This document shows positions 1-11,636 of a stretch of 64,000 bases of DNA, piece after piece. Location: contig NC_052621.1 in the NCBI RefSeq assembly GCF_016545825.1, positions 20,014,910 through 20,078,909 on the forward strand, written 5' to 3'. The notes under the pieces are model-generated. The model had not been told where the DNA came from, searched no databases, and saw nothing but the letters and a program-made list of their open reading frames with translations. The position numbers were made by a program, and so were the translations under genes. The DNA comes from Eucalyptus grandis. Its lineage: Eukaryota > Streptophyta > Magnoliopsida > Myrtales > Myrtaceae. Position 1 is the stretch's first letter; each line of letters opens with the position of its first letter.

Positions 1-351
1 GAGGAAACAGATGCACTGAATCCATACGTTACGCGGTGCGTTCGGGAAAACTTATGGCCTGGCCAATAGGTTCCCCACCGGTTTCATCCCATAATTTATC
101 CGCTCATCGATAATTAAATAATTAAAAAATCTATAAAAAAAGAAATCCAAAACTCTTGTTGGTGGGAGGGGGACCATGTGACACCGAGTGATAAGTGATG
201 CCCTCCAAAAATCCTCTTCTGCAAATTAATTTATGAACAGAGGATAACCTTTGTATTTTTTTTATGTTATAAAAACATCACCTTTTCTGCCAGAACCTAT
301 GCATTATTTAAATGCACAGAGAGACCAAACCCATCTGCATTCCTCTCGCCG

Positions 352-369
352 CCACGTCATCGATCTGCG
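352..369 (+). promoter_or_regulatory. Histone type I promoter element (hexamer plus reverse octamer)
   Basis: The sequence CCACGTCATCGATCTGCG matches the plant histone type I element CCACGTCANCGATCCGCG at all but one position (T for C near the end). In histone genes this composite of an ACGTCA hexamer and a reversed octamer drives S-phase and meristem expression. It lies 433 bp upstream of the HMGA start codon. A weak TATA-like string TATATCC follows at 437-443. The element is read directly; its activity is inferred. Confidence 0.6.
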
Positions 370-701
370 CGACCCCTGCGCAGCGGAACACAGGCCCTTG
401 GATCAAAGTCGCCATCGCCATCCTGGCCGTCCAACGTATATCCCCACCAGAAAAATAAAATAAAATAAAAAAGAAGAAAACCCAAAACTTGTAATTCAAT
501 GCCCTCAAAAGAAATCCACTTCCCCTTAAGCACCTTTTCTTCCTCTCTCTTATTATTTTTATCCTTTTTTTCCGGCCTTTCCTTTTCTTTTGCTTTTTCT
601 CAAGTCTAAATCTTACCACTGTTCTTGAGGAACAACCTCTGTGGGGGTGTTGGGTGTAGCTGCTCGGTGGGGACTGGCTAAGGATTTTCGTAGCTCCGCA
701 G

Positions 702-726
702 TCTCTCTCTCTCTCTCTCTCTCTCT
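702..726 (+). repeat. (CT)n microsatellite in HMGA 5' UTR
   Basis: About 12 CT dinucleotides lie about 60 bp upstream of the HMGA start codon. More CT-rich sequence at 850-903 sits just inside intron 1. CT tracts are common in plant 5' leaders. Confidence 0.85.
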
Positions 727-784
727 GTACCAGAGAGAGTGTGTTGTGTGTGTGTCCATCTCACTCTCACTCTCTGCATCTTTA

Positions 785-2129
785 ATGGCTGCTACAGAGT
801 TTAATAAGCCTCCACCACTCCCTCCTTATCCTGAGGTAACGTCAACCCTCCTTCTCCCTTTCCCTCTCCCTCTCCCTCTGTCTCTCTCCCTCTCTCTCTC
901 TCGCTAGCCTTTTCATCGGGATTTGCAGAAAGACAGCAGATTTTCCTGCAAAACCATGTCTTTTGGGGTTTGTGTGGTGAAATCAAAGATGGGTTCTTGT
1001 TGTATGGTTTCGTTGCTGTCGTTCAGGTGTTCTGGGGTTTTGGGTATTTTTCTTGTGATGGGTCTTGGTGGGAAATGCTTGAGCTGAATATTTTCTTGAT
1101 TTTTAGATTTGGGCACCTCGTTCCATATGTCATTTTTGCTTGGCGTGATATCTGTTTCACGATCGTTTGCGCCGATTTAGCTGCTCAAATTCTCGATATA
1201 CTGACAAGTGAAATGTTTTTCTGGTTTGGGTGAATGTCACCATCTGGATCCGATTAGGGGCGTGCTCACTGAATTGAGCTAACGTTCGTCCACATTTCAG
1301 GAAAGAAAAATGGAAATCTAGTGGAATTCACACTGAGTTGATCCGACCCTAAACCTTTCCCCCCTCCAAGATTGAGGTCCAGCTGATTGATTTTCATTTT
1401 CCACCCTGATTCTTTCCTTTCTTGGCGAATGGAAAAATGCAGTAGCTTGTTAATGGTTGAGATCCTAGAGAAATATTTTTTTTCCTGTCTGTCCGATTCC
1501 TTGTCATAGAGATGAAGACCAATAATTTTCACTTTCAGTTTGCTTTCTCTGTCTATTGACCACCTTTGATTCTTCTTTCTTTTCGCCTTTTTGCTTTTCT
1601 ATTTTGCGATATGCCATGACAGATGATTGTAGCAGCACTGGAAGCATTGAAGGAGCCCGGCGGTTCCAACAAGACATCAATCTCGAAGTACATAGAATCC
1701 AAGTATGGAGACTTACCAGCAGGCCACTCCCAACTCCTGTCGCACCACCTCAACCGGATGAAAGAGAGTGGGGAGCTTGTCTTCTGGAAGAACAACTACT
1801 CGATACCTGACCCCAACGCGCCGCCCCGCCGTGGCCGTGGCCGACCACCAAAGCCCAAGGACTCCTTGCCTGCTGCCATGGCCGCCCCCCTGGCCCCGCC
1901 AAGGCCTCGGGGCCGCCCTCCAAAGGACCCAAGCGGCCCGAAGCAGGTGAAGCCCAAGGTCTCTGCAGGCAGTGGGAGGCCGAGGGGGCGGCCGAGGAAG
2001 ATGGCAAAGCCGACAGGAGGGTTGGGTGGGTTGGCAGAGGCCACAGCGTCTGCTGTGGGGTCCGGGAGGCCGAGGGGCAGACCCCCGAAGGTGAAGGCAC
2101 CGCTGACTGAAGTGAGTGTAGAGAATTAG
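785..2129 (+). CDS. HMGA: HMG-Y-related (HMGA) chromatin protein, H1/H5 domain plus four AT-hooks
   Basis: Two exons, 785-835 and 1623-2129, flank a GT-AG intron (836-1622) in phase 0 and give 185 aa. Exon 1 encodes a short proline-rich start ending PPYPE. Exon 2 carries the H1/H5-type winged-helix domain (about residues 10-80, with SNKTSISKYIESKYG and the LSHHLNRM region). Four AT-hooks with GRP cores follow near residues 88-94, 111-118, 136-143 and 166-173, in a basic, proline- and alanine-rich tail. This architecture and length are typical of plant HMGA proteins, which bind the minor groove of AT-rich DNA in the nucleus and shape chromatin. The 785 ATG is chosen because it restores the conserved N-terminus; the ATG at 1623 is only the first codon of exon 2. 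The promoter holds a histone-type S-phase element, suggesting expression in dividing cells. Confidence 0.93.
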
Positions 2130-2930
2130 GACGTGATACAGCTTTGGCCTGTGCCTGTGGGGTTCCTATGTCTGTTCAGGTCTTTTCCAGAGTTGGGCTT
2201 GGTGGCATTAGGCGATTGACTAATTCGTTTGTGTAGCTCTAATGTGCAATGTTGATGTGGTAAATGGTTAGTAGCTTGTAGCAGTAATGACAATTCGCAG
2301 GGGAGTCCGCTTCCACGGTCGATTCGTAACTTGGTAGTTCTCCGGTGTTATCATAGGATGTTCACTTTTGTTTGCTTGTCTAGTGGGGATTGTTCTCGTT
2401 CGAAATATGTTTTCTGGTTGGTGTTCCGTGAAACGATTGGTTGTGGAATGCTGTTGCTGTTGCAGTTGCAGTTCTATTTTTGACTTGGATCGGTCGTGAG
2501 GAAAGTTGGCCGAGCGAGTCGAGCCAAACGGTTCGATGATGATGATGACAGTGTGATTGCGAGAGAGCAGACAGAGCACGAATGGCAGAGACGGATGTTG
2601 ACGTGATTCTTCTTCCTGACGGAGCTGATTGGAAGGGAGTTAAGAGCAACCTAGTTCCGTTCCGTACCCACCTGCTGATCTATCCACTTAGCAGGGATTA
2701 TGGTTGTTCGTACGAGGAGAGGGTGCTGTTCATGTTTGGAGTGGCGTGGCTTCGGAGTTGGCTGTATGAATGGTGGTGTCTTGTCGCTCGGGATTTTTAG
2801 GCCCACTTCGTCGCGTTGGATTTAGAACGAGTATCTGGGGCCGGCCAGCCAGCATGCTCAGCTGAGTAATCGGCATCTGAGCAGCGATCTTAGCAGAGGC
2901 GTATTACAATACGTGCAAATCTCTTAATCT
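2130..2930 (+). other. HMGA 3' flank, no further gene seen
   Basis: This stretch should include the HMGA 3' UTR. A 72-codon open frame at 2582-2800 resembles nothing recognised and is probably chance. Confidence 0.4.
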
Positions 2931-3206
2931 GATCTTAAAACGATTGGACGGTCTGTGTTAAGGACGAAAGCTGCTTGATTTCGAGACCTCGGTAAAGGGG
3001 CATTTACTTATCATGGGTCCAGAATCGAATAGCTCTTTCGAGTGGTTTTGTATTAACATATCCAATATGATCTTAAAACGATTAGACAGTCTTGTGTTAT
3101 ACGCGAAAGCTGCTTGATTTTGAGACCTCGGTAAAGGCTAACCGGCATTTACTTATCATGGGTCCGGAATCATGTGGCTCTTTCGAATGGCTTTGTACTA
3201 AAGTGT
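2931..3206 (+). repeat. Two-copy tandem duplication, period about 138 bp
   Basis: GATCTTAAAACGATT begins at 2931 and again at 3069. The following text (GCTGCTTGATTT, GAGACCTCGGTAAAGG, CATTTACTTATCATGGGTCC, GGCTCTTTCG and variants) recurs in the same order with scattered substitutions and small indels. No coding content was recognised. Confidence 0.85.
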
Positions 3207-3839
3207 CCGTGCGTTGATTGGTCGTTCAATTTCGCAACGTAATTATGGTAGACAGCTAGTGAAAGTCAAGTCATCTCTCACTTTCTGATTCTTATCCCTG
3301 ACCTGATGACAGAGGCTGGTTTTCCAACTCCCCTAGCCGCGTAGGAAAAAGCCCTAATCATCTAAGCCTTTGATATTGGCGGATTTCACGTGATAGAAGG
3401 ATTATGATACATTGGGTTCATGTGCACCCAATGCATTTAAGAATGTATTTTCTTCTCACACAGGTCGGACTTTGGCCTAAAACTTAAGTGTGTAAACGTA
3501 TAATTTAGGAAGGCAAATAGGGGTTAGAAAAAATATTAATAAGGTCGCAACAAGCTTGTCAGGTTGTGCTAGGCATGGTTGGCCATGCCCCAATTTGAAA
3601 AAAAAAAAAAAAACAAATGTTCTTAATTGAAAAGGTTAAAAAATAAACTAATTTGTTTCAAATAGTGAAAAAGTGAAAAAAAAAAACATAATTAAGGAAA
3701 ATTAATGAAAACACTAATTCAATTAAAACAAATTGAAAAAAAGTACATCTTCTAGAAAATTGGATAGAAAAAATTACACGTAGTGGTGCCTTAATGATTG
3801 CATAGAAGTTAAACCAAAAGAGAATGTCTAACAAATTTG

Positions 3840-4965
3840 GTGTCTCCCCATTGTATCCTCACCGTGATTAATATGACATATGGTCATCATTGTCCTCTTG
3901 TTTATGTTGGTCACGTTCCTTTAGGAGTCAATTCTTGCAAATAACAATCATGGCCAACGACAACCATCTCAAGAATATTAGATGGACTTATTGTCTTCCA
4001 AGATTCATTTGCTAGTATTGAATGTGAACTCAAATGATACCATGGTCGATGGTGGGGTCCATAAGTCACGAGCCATGATGGAAAGAATATAAAAACTAGT
4101 TGCTCACCTCTTCCACCATTTCACAAGGTCGATCTTGTCTTTGCCAACTCTTCTAATCTGTTTGAGGAGTCTATTTCCATGTTTGTCTCCAGCTTACTAA
4201 TAGATAAAGACAAAGGCTTAATGGAAGATCGTAGGGTATGGACCATACAAGTTTCTAGACACAATCACTCCATCTCCATTTATGGAGTGAAGCTTGTCAT
4301 ATTGAATTGATTGATGTGGTCAATATCAATTCGACTTAGGTTTACTCACTCAATCCCAACGAGGAGAGTTTCGGGCCTTTCCACTGGAACATTAGACCCA
4401 AGGTAAGTAATGGATGCCAAAAAAATAGGTGGAATGACCTGGTGATATTTGAGGAATTTCGCAATTCATTGCCACTTCTACTTCGTTCAAAAAGCGCTCA
4501 CCCTCCTTGTTCTTCGATTGAACGAACATCATGCATAAAAACGGAATGGTTCAGTTGCTTGAAGAATTATTGGTAGCACTTTTAAAGCATCCGTCGTGTG
4601 ACAGAAACTTGCAAAAAGTCCCTAAAGACTTCAACAGCCTCCAATCACGTCGTGTCAATGGCCTGAAACCGGCAATTTTCGTGATTGGTGGTTAGAAAGT
4701 CAACACACCCATCTCCTCAAATGTCTTCTCCAACATCTTTTACGTTGAATTCCACCTCCTCCCTATGTCCAGAGGGAACTTTTTCTACTCGTCTTCCTTG
4801 CGTCATGTATAGGAACTCCAACTTTGGATGCCTCAATGCGTGGATCTAATGTATTAAACCGACCCACATATGTTGGCCACGGAATCGTGAAACTTGCGAA
4901 GGTCATCTTGCACGCACAAGTTAATATAGTGAAACGCGCACCGCATGAAAAAGAAAATCTCATTG
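3840..4965 (-). pseudogene. hAT transposase pseudogene
   Basis: Reading the minus strand from about 4,960 down, one frame gives FHYINLCVQDDLRKFHDSVA, matching the family pattern AHILNLIVQDGLK. A later block gives PLDIGRRWNSTLKMLEK, matching the LDVPTRWNSTYLMLE block of BED-type hAT transposases. Several stops and frame changes separate the blocks, so no protein can be made. Sequence further 3' on the minus strand is only faintly recognisable. Assignment rests on these two motifs in the right order and spacing. Confidence 0.72.
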
Positions 4966-5549
4966 TCAATAGAATTTAAATGTTGGTAATGGAGATTTAT
5001 CAGGGATACCAAACATATAGATAGCTTATTATTTTGATGGCCACATTTTAGAAATCATGTGGGAATACTAACTTCATAAATGCAAGAGCTCCAGGACATA
5101 TTCATATGCCTCATTGACTAGGGCGTGAATGATAAAATTTCTAAAAGAGAAATAGAATTTTTTATTTATATTTCTTAATGAGTTTTTGAGCAAAAATTTG
5201 TATTTAATAATGACGAAAATTTTTCGTTATTAAAATATAACAACACAAAATTTCCCCTCCTCGAAGGGGAGTGGATGGATGCGGCGGCGGTGGCGACTAG
5301 CAAGTGGTAGGTGGTGGACGGTGGTAGGTGGCTAATAGCAGGTGGGTGGATCGGAGTTTTTATTTCTATTTTTGTTTCATAAATAGAGAAGAAAAAAAAA
5401 AAAATTACTTTGATTTCCATTCCAAATCTATTTTTATAATAAAATTTGTTCCAAAAATAAATAAATAAATAATTTTACCAAATGAAATTTTATTTTATAA
5501 ATAAATTTAAAATAAAAAATTATTTATGAAATTATAAATTTTGGTTTGT

Positions 5550-6355
5550 CATACACTGGGGTGAGTAATATAACCGCCCGGACTAGATCGGACCGGCCGG
5601 TTCAAGGCGATTCCTTGTTCCAAGGGTGGACCTCTCGTACCGGATCAGATCGATTTTTTTTTTTTTTTTTTACAAATCTTCAAAGAACAGCAGCCCCTCA
5701 TGCTTACTCTTCCCTCTTGGCTCTCACACCTCTTTCCCTCTCAACGTCCTTCAAGGTCTGGAGGAGGAGGGGCCTTCTCTATGAGCTCGGTGTAGTGGGA
5801 GTCGAGTCGAGGAGGGCGACTAGGATGGAGTTGAAACTGATCTGACCCCTCGTGGAGTTGTAGGGGGCCGTTGGGGCAATGCGGAGGAGATAGGAGGGGG
5901 GACCACAAATGTATCCATGAGGTTAGAGAGCGAGCTCGGAAAGAATTGGAGGTGCCTTCGTGGTCTCTCTAAAACTGGAGGATTCGGTGGTTTTTGTGGG
6001 AGGAGAGGAAGTGGGTTTGCATAGAGAAGAGAGAGATGGAGATGGGACAGGAGGGATTGACTTAGAGAGAGAGAGAGAGATTGAACAAAAGTAAATGCAT
6101 TAAAGAGGCACATTCAAACGGAAGTGGGGCCACTCTACTCTGCTTTCTATGTTTTTGTCAGACACGCCACTCTCTCCAATCTTTAAAATTTGACCGGTTC
6201 CAAGGACCAGATTAGACCTGGTTCGGACCAATGGTCCGGTTTGATCCCTAGTTCTCAATTTTGGAGACTGATCCTCCCGATCTAGTTCTTGATTTCACCT
6301 TAAAATCAGGTCGGACGGTGAACGGATCACTTCTATCATACACCCCCTTATGGTC
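5550..6355. mobile_element. Probable non-autonomous hAT-like foldback element nested in the hAT relic
   Basis: The left end (TGGGGTGAGTAAT at 5557 onward) and the reversed right end (GGGGGTGTATGAT near 6,340-6,352) are related. Both subterminal regions carry GATC, CCGG and GGTTC-rich text in opposite orientation. The interior has a T-rich run (5655-5671) and, on the minus strand, a CT-rich leader-like stretch (6,060-6,085). The 97-residue minus-strand frame at 5820-6113 is low complexity and is not called as a gene. No clean target duplication was found. Confidence 0.4.
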
Positions 6356-7545
6356 AATGACAACACAATAGTCACAATTTATAAAATAGTAAAAAAAACT
6401 CCAAAGTTACCATTAATATATATATTCACGAGCGCCATCATTTTTTTTTTGTGTATTGATTTGCAGATCTTAGAGTTTTTATTCATGAATAGGCTTGAAT
6501 TGAAGTTGCACGACTATCTTTAAATAGTGGATGAAGTACGGATCTTTGGCAAAGCCAAAAGATTGCTTGGCGAGAAGACAGTACTATGCAAGCTCCTATT
6601 GGTTCCTCACATCATCATATTTGAACAGGCTTTCAGTATGCAGTGTTGTACTTAGAGAGCTCCCCCCAGCCGCGGACATCTCTTCCTCATATCAACATCG
6701 GTGCCTCCTCAAGTGACCTGTCCCACTTGACGTTTCATCAACTAATTCTTTGCCTCATACAGTAAAAGGCTTGGCATTGATTTTAAGTTGGTGTGTCCTC
6801 CAAACAACGGATGTACTTCTTTGTGAAGCCGACAACCAAGTTGCTTAGGGCTTTTTAAGACTAGGGGTATTTTCTGCAGAAGCATCTTGGCAAGGACTAA
6901 CTTATGGCATGTGCCCCTACAATCCTCCGGATTATAGGGTTATTGTGTCTCGTTGTTGGTGAATTCGGCTTGCTGTGGGGGTGGAGCCGGCACATGTACG
7001 TTGTTGTTTTACTCATTGGACGAGTCCCAAGACAATTGTAACGTGAAGTCTAAATTGAGTTATAATGATTGAACATGATTATTATTGTTGTTCTCCATTG
7101 TGATATTAAGAACACTATTAAATTGTTGTAACAAGAAGTAAAATAAATGAAATAGACTAAACATTTTAGAGAGCAAGAGTACTTGGAAATTATATTTGAG
7201 TGAAGATTGAGAAAAGGTCAAAAAAAAAAAACAAGAAGATGAAGGAGGCCAATTTATAGAGGAGGACCAACTTTTTTGGCTTATGGACCGTTGATCACTA
7301 ACCAAGTAAAATGATCGGTCGTCCGGTCTGATACTGATCTAGCTCATGTGGCCTTTGGAAGGCCGAATCCCAAAGGGAAAGTTGTTGGGTCCATGGGCTT
7401 GACCCGGCCCAGGCTAGAAGTAGGGCACGGCTCCCACCTAAAAGTTTGTGCCGTGCCTGGACATTCCCTTGTTTGAAACAAGCTCATGTCCAAGCATGCT
7501 TAGCCCAATCATGCCCTGGCCGACATTACCCGATACCCGCCCCTA

Positions 7546-8257
7546 GATTTGAGCATAGAAGAGTAATTGAAGACCTCATTTGAGAAATTTTTTTAAGAGA
7601 TCATATAAATTATAGTACAAAGAAGTTAGTGGATTTTATTCTTTATATTATGCCAACAAACTATAATCCTTTGCATGACATGTGGATCGTGTATGCTACC
7701 CATGGAATTCAAATCTCAATAATAGCTAATAGCCTTCATTGGACCTTGCATCGCGGAGGGTTGGAAAAAAAAGAAGGTTGAAAAGGGAAGTGATAGCAAT
7801 AGAAGTCGGTTTTAAAGCATTTGAATCATTGGACTAGATGCCTTTGCGTACAAAAGGAAGAGCACAAAAAAGAAAAAGGAAATTCCCACCTTATCACTGC
7901 CAAAAGGAAATTATGGTTCTTCAGAAAGTGGGTCATGTGATGGGAAGTCAGCTTAGTCCTTAAGAGAGGCAGAACTGGAAAGTGGGAGAGGATGTGTGGT
8001 GTCTAGAAGAGTAACGGTACTCGGAGGAAAGGACACGGTACCAATTTTGGTACTAAAATTTTTCGTCCAATTATTGAAGTGTCAAATTAAAATTAAACTA
8101 TCACTAAATGTTGCTAGTGCTAAATTCCGACAATTCATTCTACGTTGTTTTTTGGACAATTTTTTAAGTCTAAAGTGACTATTTTGAAACAAATTTAAGT
8201 CTAAAGTGGAAAAGGAAGGAGATGAAGTGGCAAATGGGATTAAAACGATAACCTTTC
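7546..8257. other. Intergenic, no gene seen
   Basis: AT-rich sequence with no recognised coding content. Short open frames here lack family resemblance. Confidence 0.4.
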
Positions 8258-8410
8258 ACCTTCCTCTCTTCTTCCTCGTTCTTTCCCTAGTGCGCCATCG
8301 CATTTCATCTCTCTCTCTCTCTCTCTTCCTTGTTCTTTCCCTATTGTGCCATCACATTTCATATCTCTCTCTCTTCTTCCTTGTTCTTTCCCTATTATGC
8401 CAATATGCCT
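8258..8410 (+). repeat. Three degenerate tandem copies of a ~55-60 bp unit with CT tracts
   Basis: The unit contains TTCTTCCT, TTGTTCTTTCCCTA, a variant of TGCGCCATC, CATTTCAT and a CT run. It repeats three times just upstream of the PEPC-like fragment and reads as a low-complexity leucine/serine string in one frame. Confidence 0.75.
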
Positions 8411-8461
8411 TTTTCTGTTTTTTTTTTTTTTTTTTTGTTCATGGTGCTTCTCTCTACTACT

Positions 8462-8620
8462 CTTGCTGGTGCACTACTGGTGACATAACTGAGGAGGTCG
8501 TGTCCCGGAACTTCAACGAGGACTATAAATTGTTCAGCAACATACTCAATGATGTGTTGTGGAGAGAAGTTGGAGGCAAGTTCATGGAACAGTTCGAGAG
8601 GAATCACATTCGGGTTATTT
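8462..8620 (+). pseudogene. PPC4: Orphan N-terminal exon fragment of bacterial-type PEP carboxylase
   Basis: One frame reads TGDITEEVVSRNFNEDYKLF and continues SNILNDVLWREVGGKFMEQF then ERNHI. This follows the start of plant bacterial-type phosphoenolpyruvate carboxylase (PPC4), whose N-terminus has T-D-I-EE, F--D-KL, L-DVL-REVG, FME--ER in this order. After ERNHI the resemblance stops, and the remaining ~1,000 residues, including the catalytic regions, are absent downstream. It is therefore a gene fragment, not a working enzyme. How it arrived (duplication break or capture by a transposon) is not visible. The longer 155-codon frame around it (8206-8673) is mostly CT-repeat translation. Confidence 0.65.
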
Positions 8621-8673
8621 GGGATAAAAATCAACGACATAGCCTGTTTATTTTATTTCGGCTTACACAATAA

Positions 8674-9889
8674 TTAGTCGATTCTCCTACTCTTGCTCTC
8701 CACTGCAAAATTTAGAAGGTAATTTTGTCTCAATTGGAACAATGATGGTTAGGATTTTTTTTTTTTTTTTTTTTTTTAGGGAGATCAGCAATTTTACCCC
8801 AATCGCGTCTTTCAAATTTGTTTCTAGATGGAAGTGTTGGTGATTTTAGTTTCAACTTCTGTTGCTAACGGTCATGAATCAATTCGATTGCTTATTCATA
8901 CATTCATCTCTAAATCCTTGGTTTGTGCTCTTGAAATGAGAACCCGCTGTCGAAAGAACAACGAGGGAAAATCAAACCGAAAGTGGCCTAGAAATCATTT
9001 TATTTTTCTTTGGATTGGCGGTTTGATTATTGCTTGTCTATGATGGTTTTGAATCTTTTTTCATTTTGATTTGGGTTTAGCAATTTTTTGGATTTAGCAT
9101 TGGTTCAGCTTTCAAAAAAAGAAAAAGAAAAAATAGAGCTAAAATGACATCGTTTCTTTATAGTTTTTGTTAATTGGATTTCTCCAACGAGCTAGTATAC
9201 GGTTTTACAATAAAATAGTGTCACGTTGGATTTTTCAACCACATAATGTGACAAATTGGCAATGGCATTGAAGTGATTGTTTTTTCTTTATTTACAAAAG
9301 AGGCATTCAAGTGATTACTTAAAAAAGTTTCGGTATTGAAATAAGGCTTGTACGGAAGTAATGACACTTTTAATGTCTTTTTCCCTAATGCTTGGTGGGA
9401 ACAATTACGATAAAAGTGAAGAAGACCTTTTAAACCTTTGGGTATTTATGCTGCAAAACTATCTCAATTTTAGGCTTCGTTTATCCACGGAAAATGAATA
9501 ATTTATAAAATGTTTTCTTAAAAATGATCCCTTATATCATTTGAAATATCTAATGAATAAACATATTTTTATTATCGATAATATTTTATGTTTAAACATT
9601 TTCATTGACAATAAATATATTTTTTGTTCATTGATTTTTGTAAGTAATATGAAGGATCATTTTTTGGAAATATTTTGTTTTTTCATAAATCAATGATTTT
9701 TCGCAAAATAAACATACCCTTGGCATACCCACTTCAAAAGTCGGCTTTAATCGTAATTGACATTAAGCTTGAATATATGTAAGAACAAAAATTAATAGAG
9801 AGAAATTATTAAAAAAGATAGAAAGATAGTTAATTTTTCAACGGAGGAAAAGAGTGAGGATATTCACCTTGTTTGAGTGACACGAATGG
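8674..9889. other. Intergenic, AT-rich, no gene seen
   Basis: Contains a 20-base-plus T run near 8755-8778 and AT-rich text at 9475-9720 that begins like an eroded MITE (TTAGGCTTCGTTTATCC). No coding signal was recognised. Confidence 0.4.
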
Positions 9890-10442
9890 TAGGGGTGAGT
9901 GATTTCGGTGGGTTCTAGGTTTCGTATAGGTTTCACCTGGATCTACTTGTTGGAATTGGCTTTTTATTTTTTGGAATCTAAAACCTATCATACATATCCT
10001 AAAACTTAAAACCTATCTTGTCATAGGTTCTAACGTTAACTCTAGGTTCTACCCAGGTTCTATCTATATTATTAATTGCACAATTATAGTAAATTATTAT
10101 TTTCAATGATCATTACTTGCTTTGATAATTCACTTACCACAATTTATATTTAGACACACGACAAAAATGAAATATTAACAAAGCAAACTTAGTTATAAAA
10201 TTGAAGTTGATTACAAATTGTATACTCATCATCAAACGCCATAAAATAATGTAGGAATGCAAGAAAACATAAATCAGGAAAAATACAAAAACTTGTTTCA
10301 AGTTTTGGATTCTACTTATTTATAATTTAGAACCTACTCATTGAAATAGGTCTTTACATACTTTGGAATCTAGAACCATACAGGTTCCCATAGGTCCAAT
10401 TTTTCGGCTCTTGATTCTACTCCAGAACCATGCTCATCTCTA
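9890..10442. mobile_element. hAT-type MITE, ~553 bp
   Basis: The left end TAGGGGTGAGTGATT and the reversed right end TAGAGATGAGCATGG share the hAT-like terminal pattern. Subterminal AGGTTC/GAACCT motifs recur many times in both orientations. No transposase is present. The flanking 8-mers ACGAATGG and GTAAATGA agree at four positions and differ elsewhere only by transitions, consistent with an old, eroded target duplication but not proof of one. Confidence 0.6.
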
Positions 10443-11620
10443 GTAAATGAGTGCTTGGGTGGGGGATGGAAGTTAATTGTTAAATTTTTTTATTTTTATT
10501 TTATGAAACATGGTTACTGAGACGAAAACGGTATTTCGACAACCATAAATGATCCACCTACATTTCACGTAAGCTCTTTTTGTGTGTGTGTGTATGTTGC
10601 ACATTCATTGGAAACTTGTTTGGGCCATACTTTATAATCAATTGTACATAGGATTTGATTACGGAAAATTAGGGCAATGAGAATGTTTTTGACAAAATTA
10701 AATATGACTCATCAAAGCATATTTCTCTCAAGAAGATCAATATCTATAAATTCAAAGTTAACAATTTCTTGATTCAACATAAGAAGAAAATATAATATAG
10801 TCAAAATTATAGGTGAGAATCCCGATAAAAGATTTAATAGGAGAAAAATCGATCAAGAATAAAGTCTAATATTGTATAGCCAAAGCAATTTCTATATTTT
10901 AGGAATTGCACCCGATATCTGATTTTCATTGATAGATCGTTGTGATGCATTATTCTTTATTGTAAACTTGACAACTTTAATTTTTTTTTAGAAAATCTAT
11001 CATCTATGCTACCATGTAAGTCAAAATTTGGGTGGTTGGTCTCCATTCTAATTTCCATTATCCCATGATTGCAAACAAGCAATCACCAAAGTACCAATTT
11101 AGACATCTAGGTTAACCTCGTAACTTGTACTAGTTTGACTTTTCCTTAGCTTTAATTTACTCACAAACTATCCATTAATAATAAATAGTGCTCAAGATAT
11201 ATTCTCAACAATATCATATAAGTGGGCTTGAACTAGTGAAGAGAATAGGTCATACCAAAAACCTACTCGGATCGAAATTTCCGTTTAAGAGCTCAAACTC
11301 TATATATACACTCTCGGTAGGTAATATATGAGCGAATCCAAACCCCGAAGAAAATTATGTCAAAACGGATCAAAACTCTCTTGAAAAAAAATGGTAGAAC
11401 TTAGAATGATAAATTCATGGTAACTATAGCAGAAGGCCCTGAGTTGGAGAATCAAACGTGACCATGACCCTACAGCATGACTCGAAAAATTCCTATTTTC
11501 CAATAAAAAATAATAATAGTACGGATTCAGTTCAGTCCGATGAAATACGGCGAAACTTCGCCGAAACGCGTCGTCGCTTAAGCCAAAACGCGTCTTCCTG
11601 GAACGTGGAGGCGAGAGCCG
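10443..11620. other. Intergenic region upstream of ALY, no gene seen
   Basis: AT-rich, no recognised coding content. The distal ALY promoter presumably lies in its right part. Confidence 0.4.
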
Positions 11621-11627
11621 CGCCCCC

Positions 11628-11636
11628 TATAAAAAA
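11628..11636 (+). promoter_or_regulatory. TATA box of the ALY gene
   Basis: TATAAAAAA follows a CCCC run and sits about 380 bp before the end of the non-coding first exon. Transcription would start near 11,660. Confidence 0.6.

Larger units (their letters stand above)
3518..7545 (-). mobile_element. Decayed hAT-superfamily transposon (boundaries tentative)
   Basis: The left edge reads TAGGGGTTAG and the right edge, in reverse, TAGGGGCGGG, the TAGGGG-type ends common in plant hAT elements. GGCATG-rich subterminal motifs occur near both ends. A degenerate hAT transposase lies on the minus strand inside. The bases next to the two ends (AAGGCAAA and GATTTGAG) do not form an 8-bp target duplication, so the edges are uncertain or eroded. 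A second element appears to sit inside at about 5,550-6,355. Confidence 0.5.

Noticed and set aside
1750..2100. Minus-strand 116- and 82-codon frames over HMGA exon 2
   Set aside because: They are the antisense of the AT-hook-rich coding exon, whose GC-rich repeats keep other frames open.
2582..2800. 72-codon frame downstream of HMGA as a small gene
   Set aside because: No similarity recognised, no splice or promoter context, and it lies where the HMGA 3' region is expected.
8206..8673. 155-codon frame as one complete protein
   Set aside because: The first half is translation of CT-rich tandem repeats and a T run; only the short PEPC-like part has family resemblance.
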